NCBI GenBank assembly: GCA_003510765.1
Contig: DOKV01000111.1
Coordinates: 1-6,348 of the forward strand
Direction: 5' to 3'
DNA length: 6,348 nt
DNA from: Clostridiaceae bacterium
GTDB taxonomy: Bacteria; Bacillota; Clostridia; Clostridiales; Clostridiaceae
Position numbers and translations under genes: made by a program. The notes below the pieces were generated by a model that ran no database searches, was not told the DNA's origin, and worked only from the letters and a program-made list of their open reading frames with translations. Of this stretch, positions 1-4,024 are shown piece after piece; the first letter of the stretch is position 1; every line of letters begins with the position of its first letter.

Positions 1-19
1 ACAATTAACATGTCAAAAG

Positions 20-80
20 GCACCCCTCGCCCGAAGCCGATTCATCTCATGACTGAAGTCACGAGTGTTCTCGGCTAATC
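20..80 (+). mobile_element. Probable right end of an IS200/IS605-type element (possible omega-RNA tail)
   Basis: An outer stem AGCCGA (35-40) pairs with TCGGCT (71-76). Inside it, CTCATGAC (46-53) pairs with GTCACGAG (58-65) around a TGAA loop, with one A-C mismatch. This order (GATTCAT, hairpin, TTCTCGG) resembles the right ends of IS200/IS605-family elements, where the 3' end of tnpB and its omega-RNA scaffold stop at the element boundary. That likeness is recalled, not searched. No transposase or tnpB is visible; it would lie left of position 1. No left end is seen in the window, so the element, if real, ends here and the sequence from about 80 on is flanking host DNA. The exact cleavage site cannot be fixed. 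It could instead be an unrelated structured RNA or a terminator lacking a T-run. Confidence 0.45.
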
Positions 81-182
81 TATAAAACAAAAAAGTACCT
101 TGAAAAAAACAAAAAAATGACACAGCCTCTTGGTACAGTAAGAGTGTAAAAGAAAACCACACAAATTAAGGAGGAAATGAAC

Positions 183-713
183 ATGAAAAAAGTAAGAAAT
201 CTTGTCACAGCTAGTGCACTGATGGTGGCCATGGGGATCACCTCTTTCACCGTCTTTGCAGCAGCCAAGTATGACTCACCAAAAGAAGCGGTTTCTGCCA
301 TCACAGGTCTTAGCGTTGAAGAGGTAGACGCCTTAAGAACAGAGGAAGGACAAACCTACGGAGAAATTGCGGAAGCAGAAGGTGTTTTAGAAGCTTTCAA
401 GGAAGAGCTCCTAGAGCAAAAGAAAGAAGTTCTTGAAAGACGCGTAGCAGAAGAGCGCATCACTCAAGAAAAAGCCGATGAGATCCTAGCTAGAATGGAA
501 GAACAAAGCTTAAACTGTACGGGTAGAGGAAATGCCCAAGGCATGATGTTTAAAGGAGAAGGCTTGGCGTTTGGTGAAGGCAATGGTCTGAAAAACGGTG
601 AAGGTTATGGCGAAAAGAGAGGAAATGGCCTTCGAAATGGTGAAGGTGCTGGCAACGGACCTCTAGACGGTACTGGCCATGGCATGAACAAAGGACAAGG
701 TAGAAATAGATAA
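183..713 (+). CDS. Secreted DUF2680-like protein with Gly/Asn-rich tail
   Basis: Predicted 176-residue exported protein of unknown function. AAGGAGG (168-174) lies 8 bases before ATG 183 but only 2 before the ATG at 177, so 183 is chosen. Residues 1-26 form a signal peptide (MKK, a hydrophobic run, then TVFA) with a signal peptidase I site near residue 26-28. Residues about 30-110 match my memory of the DUF2680 family: LSVEEVDALR, YGEIAEAEGVLEAFKEE and ERITQEKADEILARMEE, mostly acidic amphipathic helix. A single Cys (112) follows. Residues 113-176 are a low-complexity Gly/Asn/Glu tail with a 14-residue repeat built on GNGL(K/R)NGEG. A terminator follows directly, so it is probably transcribed alone. 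No strong promoter is visible between the IS-like end and the gene. The DUF2680 assignment is fairly sure; the function is not known to me. Confidence 0.85.
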   Translation: MKKVRNLVTASALMVAMGITSFTVFAAAKYDSPKEAVSAITGLSVEEVDALRTEEGQTYGEIAEAEGVLEAFKEELLEQKKEVLERRVAEERITQEKADEILARMEEQSLNCTGRGNAQGMMFKGEGLAFGEGNGLKNGEGYGEKRGNGLRNGEGAGNGPLDGTGHGMNKGQGRNR

Positions 714-717
714 CGAT

Positions 718-750
718 ACTAAAAAAAGTACCACTTGGTACTTTTTTAGT
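718..750 (+). terminator. Hairpin terminator after the first DUF2680-like gene
   Basis: ACTAAAAAAAGTACC (718-732), loop ACTT (733-736) and GGTACTTTTTTAGT (737-750) pair along almost their whole length with one extra A. The stem carries A-runs and T-runs on both sides, so it could stop transcription in either direction. It begins 5 bases after the stop codon at 711-713. Confidence 0.85.
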
Positions 751-752
751 AG

Positions 753-781
753 TTGACATTTCAAAATTATTGTAGGAAATA
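753..781 (+). promoter_or_regulatory. Possible promoter of the second DUF2680-like gene
   Basis: A perfect sigma-A -35 box, TTGACA (753-758), begins 3 bases after the terminator. The -10 is poor: a 17-base spacer gives GAAATA (776-781), and no TATAAT-like hexamer is better placed. Either the promoter is weak or activator-dependent, or the -35 match is chance. The leader to the start codon would be about 60 bases and contains the palindrome CAAAATTTTG (791-800). Confidence 0.4.
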
Positions 782-830
782 GCCAGAAAACAAAATTTTG
801 TCACAAGTATCATGTACCATAGACGTATCA

Positions 831-840
831 AAGGAGGTGA
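831..840 (+). promoter_or_regulatory. Ribosome binding site that sets the GTG start at 846
   Basis: AAGGAGGTGA is a near-perfect anti-16S match, 5 bases before GTG 846. It shows that the 16 codons upstream in the same open frame (from TTG 798) are not translated. The protein from GTG begins with a proper signal peptide. Confidence 0.85.
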
Positions 841-845
841 ACTCA

Positions 846-1205
846 GTGAAAAATAGATTCAAAGGTTTGGCGGTGCTCCTTTTGGTTTTTATCCTTGGTA
901 TTTCAACACTAACGGTATTTGCCAATGAGAATGGGACAAAAGAACTACAAGAAACTTTCCAAACCATTCAAGATCGCTTCGGACGACCATTTATGCATAG
1001 TCCAGGATGGCGTTTTGAATCCAAGGAAAAAGCTATAGAGAGACATCGTGAGATTCTAGAAGAACGTATCGCACAAGGACTCATGACAAAAGAAGAAGCG
1101 GAAGAACTTTTACTTCGCATGGAAGAAAGACGAAGAACTTGTCATGACTTTGAGGATGATCTTTCGTATAGAAGAGGATCCAGAAGAATGTGGTTCCAAC
1201 CATAA
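846..1205 (+). CDS. Small secreted protein, half-length paralogue of the upstream DUF2680-like protein
   Basis: Predicted 119-residue exported protein of unknown function, starting at GTG. Residues 1-26 are a signal peptide (KNR, a hydrophobic Leu/Val/Ile run, then TLTVFA) with cleavage likely after Ala26. Residues 27-57 are not recognised. Residues 70-99 align with the C-terminal half of the DUF2680 region of the upstream gene: 14 of 30 residues are identical, including LRMEE and the following Cys (99). The motif (QGLMTKEEAEELLLRME) also resembles short SHOCT-type helical modules. The N-terminal half of the domain (LSVEEV...YGEIAE) is missing, and the tail is short and Arg-rich (RRGSRRMWFQP) instead of Gly/Asn-rich. 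It has its own ribosome binding site and terminator. It may be a shortened, diverged duplicate; no frameshift is visible, so it is probably a working gene. Confidence 0.8.
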   Translation: MKNRFKGLAVLLLVFILGISTLTVFANENGTKELQETFQTIQDRFGRPFMHSPGWRFESKEKAIERHREILEERIAQGLMTKEEAEELLLRMEERRRTCHDFEDDLSYRRGSRRMWFQP

Positions 1206-1241
1206 ATGAAGATTGAAGAAGCATAGACTTCTCCAAGTAAG

Positions 1242-1265
1242 GGCACCAAGTGGTGCCTTTTTTTT
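1242..1265 (+). terminator. Rho-independent terminator after the second DUF2680-like gene
   Basis: GGCACC (1242-1247), loop AAGT, GGTGCC (1252-1257), then eight T (1258-1265). It works for the plus strand only; on the minus strand no T-run follows, so it does not obviously serve the convergent glycosylase gene that ends at 1302. Confidence 0.9.
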
Positions 1266-1301
1266 ACTGTAGATTATAAGTGGGGTCTTGGCCGTTCTTC
1301 T

Positions 1302-1796
1302 TCATAGATAGGTGGACCACTTCTCCACCAAATCATCCAAGGACCATGCAGCGTTGGCTGGACTTGTACTGGGTAAAACATGATATGGAATTGTCATCTT
1401 GGGAAGGATGTATTTATCATAGTATTTCTTGGCGGATTGTCCATTTAATAGAATGCGTTCAATGGGGGCCTTTTGAAGAATTGGGGAGAGATCGTTGATC
1501 TTAACGTCCCCGATGCTATCATCAGCAGAACCACGAATGGTACAAGAAGAAATCACATCCCAAAGAGCAAGATCATGGGCTTTCAGGAAAGCTTCCTTTT
1601 CCAGGACAGAGCTTAGAGAACCCTCTTCTCCATAAATACGTTGAAGCATTGGCCAGAAACGGTTTCGTGGATGCGCATAATAAGAATCCTCTTCCCGTGA
1701 TTTCACGGAAGGGAAACTTCCTAAGATAAGAATTTTGGCATGGGCGTTAAAGATGGGCGCCAAGGGATGATGAATGATCGGTTTATTAGATTTCAT
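1302..1796 (-). CDS. Hypoxanthine/deoxyinosine DNA glycosylase (UDG superfamily, family 6 type)
   Basis: Predicted 164-residue base-excision repair enzyme that would remove hypoxanthine, the product of adenine deamination, from DNA. The substrate is inferred from the family. Motif 1 is GSFPSVKS (residues 26-33), followed by YYAHPRNRFW (39-48); the Asn in that segment (45) is, as I recall, the catalytic residue of the family. LWDVISSCTIRGSADDSI (78-95) and the second active-site motif LPSTSPANA (141-149) are also typical. Length is normal. The open frame extends to an ATG at 1820, but AAAAGGAG (complement of 1803-1810) sits 6 bases before ATG 1796, so that start is used. The gene is divergent from ndk. 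No clear minus-strand promoter or terminator was found. Confidence 0.9.
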   Translation of the reverse strand: MKSNKPIIHHPLAPIFNAHAKILILGSFPSVKSREEDSYYAHPRNRFWPMLQRIYGEEGSLSSVLEKEAFLKAHDLALWDVISSCTIRGSADDSIGDVKINDLSPILQKAPIERILLNGQSAKKYYDKYILPKMTIPYHVLPSTSPANAAWSLDDLVEKWSTYL

Positions 1797-1827
1797 TGCA
1801 AACTCCTTTTTGTGAAGCATCTTGGTC

Positions 1828-1856
1828 TTTTCACTAGTCTATTTCCTTGGTATAAT
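1828..1856 (+). promoter_or_regulatory. Sigma-A promoter of ndk
   Basis: A perfect -10 box TATAAT (1851-1856) is preceded by TGG, giving an extended -10. With a 17-base spacer the -35 is TTTTCA (1828-1833), 4 of 6 to consensus. Transcription should start near 1863, inside a small inverted repeat GCTTA-AAA-TAAGC (1858-1870), leaving a leader of about 25 bases. Confidence 0.8.
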
Positions 1857-1887
1857 GGCTTAAAATAAGCATTTATAGGAGATGGAT

Positions 1888-2283
1888 ATGGAAAAAACAT
1901 TGGTACTTATTAAGCCTGATGCAGTGGAAAGAAACCTCATTGGGAAAATCATTGCCTTATACGAAGCACAAAATTTAAAAGTGACCCACCTACGGCTGGT
2001 CCAAGCAGATGAAGAGCTGGCCACCAAGCACTATGAAGAGCATGTGGGAAGACCTTATTTCCCACCCCTTCTCACCTATATCACCAGAAGCCCCTTGGTA
2101 GCCTTGGTTTTAGAAGGAGAAGAAGCCATTCAAAAAGTGCGCGCCATCAACGGAAAAACCAATCCAGAAGACGCCGAGGAAGGCACTGTTCGTAAGCTTT
2201 ATGGGGTGAATAATCGTGAAAATACGGTCCATGCCTCAGACTCTAAAGAGAGCGCAGAAAGAGAAATGGCTATTTGGTTTTAA
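1888..2283 (+). CDS. ndk: Nucleoside diphosphate kinase
   Basis: Cytoplasmic enzyme of 131 residues that moves the gamma-phosphate from a nucleoside triphosphate (usually ATP) to nucleoside diphosphates through a phospho-histidine. The N-terminus EKTLVLIKPDAV (Lys9), GRPYF (54-58), NGKTNP (88-93) and GTVRKLYG (99-106) are family signatures. His115 in the VHASDS motif is the phosphorylated residue; most family members have HGSD, so Gly to Ala at 116 is a mild variant. Length is close to the normal figure of about 135-150. AGGAG (1877-1881) touches the ATG at 1882 but lies 6 bases from ATG 1888, so the latter is chosen. Its stop codon is immediately followed by the stop codon of the convergent plsY. 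Confidence 0.97.
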   Translation: MEKTLVLIKPDAVERNLIGKIIALYEAQNLKVTHLRLVQADEELATKHYEEHVGRPYFPPLLTYITRSPLVALVLEGEEAIQKVRAINGKTNPEDAEEGTVRKLYGVNNRENTVHASDSKESAEREMAIWF

Positions 2284-2952
2284 TCAGGTGCAAAAGGACT
2301 GCTGAGATTCAGCAGTCCTTTTGTTTTTAGGTTTTTTTCGATGAAGCACTTCAGAAAGCTTGGTCTCTTGGTGCCGCATAATCCGTTTATAATTGGGCAG
2401 GTGGAGAGAAAAGCTTAAGAGTGCCCCTAAACTGGTGACAAGAAGTGCCAGTGGACCAAAATCTAGGATCACCGTAAGGCAGATGACATAGACGGTTAAG
2501 GCTAAGGTACCCAGGATCACATAATCAGAGATCAAGGTCACAGAGATGATGACCAGGAGACCAATGAGTCCATAGAGTGGATGAAACCCAAAGAGAATCC
2601 CCACTAATGTAGCCGTGCCCTTGCCCCCTTTAAAGTTCATAAAGAAAGGATAGATATGGCCAAGGATGGCGAAGTAGCCATTGAGATAAAGAAGGAAAGC
2701 TCCTTGTTTATCAAGGGATAACTCAAAGAGTACTTTCACCAGCACCACAGAGAGGACCCCTTTCAAGATATCGATGAGGGCCACTGCGATGCCAAACTTC
2801 CAACCAAGGGATTCCACCGCATTGGATGCGCCAGCATTTCCCTTCCCCATGGTCCTAATATCCACTTTTTTTAAAGCTTTACCAAGAAGATAAGCCGCTT
2901 GAATGTTGCCCATGAGATAACCGATGATACTAACGATAAGAATTTCTTTCAT
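2284..2952 (-). CDS. plsY: Acyl-phosphate:glycerol-3-phosphate acyltransferase PlsY
   Basis: Integral membrane enzyme of 222 residues that acylates glycerol-3-phosphate at position 1 from acyl-phosphate, the first step of phospholipid synthesis in most Gram-positive bacteria. The three family motifs are visible: GKGNAGASN (residues 36-44; usually GSGNxGATN), GHIYPFFMNFKGGKGTAT (98-115) and HLPNYKRIMRHQETK (184-198). Several hydrophobic stretches (about 1-24, 52-76, 85-105, 115-143, 145-183) fit a multi-pass protein. The tail after 200 is a basic extension (HRKKPKNKR) encoded partly by the ndk terminator hairpin. GGGGAG (complement of 2956-2961) precedes the ATG by 3 bases, rather close. It is the last gene of the minus-strand cluster, 37 bases after the flavodoxin-like gene. 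The motif 1 changes (S37K, T43S) are conservative to moderate, so it is probably active. Confidence 0.93.
   Translation of the reverse strand: MKEILIVSIIGYLMGNIQAAYLLGKALKKVDIRTMGKGNAGASNAVESLGWKFGIAVALIDILKGVLSVVLVKVLFELSLDKQGAFLLYLNGYFAILGHIYPFFMNFKGGKGTATLVGILFGFHPLYGLIGLLVIISVTLISDYVILGTLALTVYVICLTVILDFGPLALLVTSLGALLSFSLHLPNYKRIMRHQETKLSEVLHRKKPKNKRTAESQQSFCT
2291..2328 (+). terminator. ndk terminator, embedded in the 3' end of plsY
   Basis: CAAAAGGACTGCTG (2291-2304) and CAGCAGTCCTTTTG (2310-2323) form a perfect 14-pair stem around AGATT, followed by TTTTT (2324-2328) and more T after AGG. It is a strong terminator for ndk. On the minus strand the stem has only four T near its 3' end, so it may act weakly there. 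The same bases encode residues about 210-221 of plsY. Confidence 0.9.
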
Positions 2953-2989
2953 AATCTCCCCTATAGGACCTCTTCAAAGGTCAAAGATT

Positions 2990-3547
2990 TCATTTATGGG
3001 ATCTTTTTAGGGCATAAATGTCTTGAAGAAGTGGCTGCAGGTCATTCATGTTGGTGAAATCCACCTCACGATAAAACACCGCAAGCATACCCTTTTCATC
3101 TTCATTAAGTGGGGTTCCCCTCTTCTTTTTATGATCAATGCGCATTTTAAGAAGGCGCATTAAAAATTTATCTAACTTCCCTAAACGCTGATAATGGAAT
3201 CCACCTCTAAGATAATAGAAGGAAATGGATGGACCTTCAAGACCCACGAGATTTTTGCCATAGACGTCTTGTTTCACCGCATCAGAAGGCAGGGAAAGTC
3301 CAGTGGTGAAGACCAATAGATGGCGTAAGGCTTCTAAGGGCAAACGGTTCTGTAAGCTTTTGAACCCATCAATACCCGAAGCGTAGAGCCCTCCACCATA
3401 AATCAGTGTATCCTTCCCTTGGGTGAATTTTTCGAAGTCTTTGATGTCCTCAAGTTTATGAGCTTGAATGCTTAGCTGTTCTGCCAAGGAGTGGGCATAT
3501 TTTTCTGTAAATCCAGTTTTAGAACTGTAGATGAGCATTGGGTTCAT
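2990..3547 (-). CDS. Flavodoxin-domain protein, HemG-like
   Basis: Predicted 185-residue cytoplasmic FMN-binding electron carrier or oxidoreductase. The N-terminus MLIYSSKTGFTEKYA (4-18) is the flavodoxin phosphate-binding loop (S/T-x-TG-x-T). LIYGGGLYASGIDG (48-61) is the usual second strand and loop, and LLVFTTGLSLP (77-87) the third. The segment GLEGPSISFYYLRGGFHYQRLGKLDKFLMRLLK (102-134) resembles the region that follows the core in HemG-type flavodoxins (PF12724, protoporphyrinogen oxidase class). No heme genes are nearby, so HemG function is not supported; a general flavodoxin of unknown partner is safer. AGGGGG (complement of 3555-3560) lies 7 bases before the ATG. It sits between the HNH gene and plsY, on the same strand, with gaps of 77 and 37 bases. 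Confidence 0.85.
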   Translation of the reverse strand: MNPMLIYSSKTGFTEKYAHSLAEQLSIQAHKLEDIKDFEKFTQGKDTLIYGGGLYASGIDGFKSLQNRLPLEALRHLLVFTTGLSLPSDAVKQDVYGKNLVGLEGPSISFYYLRGGFHYQRLGKLDKFLMRLLKMRIDHKKKRGTPLNEDEKGMLAVFYREVDFTNMNDLQPLLQDIYALKRSHK

Positions 3548-3624
3548 AGAGAAGCCCCCTTTTTTGGTTTCTTACTGAAAAGATCACACGGTGACAGTTC
3601 TAGTTAAGGGGTAATAAAAGGCAC

Positions 3625-4014
3625 TTAGTCCTCTTCAAAAACAGGAATGTCCAGTTCCTCATCTTGGAGCTGGTAGCCACTCATGAGAAAATCTAAGATA
3701 TCCATGGTGCGATAGCCCTCTTTCTGCCTTTTCAAGGTTTTCCGTAAGGTTCTTGCAAGACTACTTGAAAGCTTTGCCATTGTGCGGATGTCTTGGATTT
3801 CATAATGCTCTTTGGTGAAGAGACTAGCCAGGGCATCATAAAGGGCTTTCTTATATTGACGGTCTTTTACAGGATCTTTGTGGGGGCCTGTAGGGCCCCG
3901 ATGGTGTTCCTCACAAAGATACAATGTATTCAGCGGGTACTCTAAGCCCCCTTCTTCTTTATGAATGATGTGGTGCTTGTCCCCGTTTTTCGTGCATTCA
4001 AAGCATCTGGTCAA
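3625..4014 (-). CDS. Small HNH-nuclease-like protein, TTG start, coupled to thrS
   Basis: Predicted 129-residue protein. Residues 4-45 form a zinc-stabilised HNH (beta-beta-alpha metal) fold: C4-x2-C7, HHI (14-16), KEEGG (19-23), N29, LYLCEEHHRG (31-40, with C34 and H37/H38) and H45. The paired C-x2-C and C-x2-H are the likely zinc ligands; H14 or H15, N29 and H38 are the candidate catalytic set. Residues 46-112 look helical (DRQYKKALYDAL, then ARTLRKTLKRQKEGYR), perhaps a small DNA-binding part; the end is acidic. Similar short HNH proteins occur in Clostridia, but I know of no proven role. The open frame runs back into thrS to 4083, yet the ribosome binding site TAGGAG (complement of 4022-4027), which includes the thrS stop codon TAG, points to TTG at 4014, 6 bases on. 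Only 10 bases separate it from thrS. Confidence 0.8.
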   Translation of the reverse strand: MTRCFECTKNGDKHHIIHKEEGGLEYPLNTLYLCEEHHRGPTGPHKDPVKDRQYKKALYDALASLFTKEHYEIQDIRTMAKLSSSLARTLRKTLKRQKEGYRTMDILDFLMSGYQLQDEELDIPVFEED

Positions 4015-4024
4015 AGCATCACTC

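Noticed and set aside
1..78. Open frame of 25 codons ending at TAA 76-78, perhaps the C-terminus of a TnpB protein
   Set aside because: A frame this short stays open by chance about a third of the time, and I could not match the residues to a known TnpB end.
100..152. Promoter for the first exported gene (TTGAAA at 100, TGGTACAGT at 131-139, or TGTAAA at 145)
   Set aside because: None of the box pairs has proper spacing, so no promoter is called.
80..304. Minus-strand open frame of 74 codons
   Set aside because: It overlaps the signal-peptide region of the first exported gene on the other strand, has no ribosome binding site and has an A/T-rich, Phe-rich composition.
791..800. Perfect palindrome CAAAATTTTG as an operator
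   Set aside because: A 10-base A/T-rich palindrome is expected by chance and has no second copy at a fixed spacing.
798..845. Upstream extension of the second exported gene from TTG 798
   Set aside because: The AAGGAGGTGA at 831-840 and the signal peptide place the start at GTG 846.
1311..1329. Inverted repeat GGTGGA/TCCACC at the end of the glycosylase gene, as a possible terminator
   Set aside because: It is inside the coding region and no T-run follows on the minus strand.
1280..1498. Plus-strand open frame of 72 codons
   Set aside because: It lies opposite the well-supported glycosylase gene and has no recognisable protein features.
3580..3594. Small inverted repeat TCAC-ACG-GTGA in the gap before the flavodoxin gene
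   Set aside because: Four-base arms are too short to support an operator or terminator.
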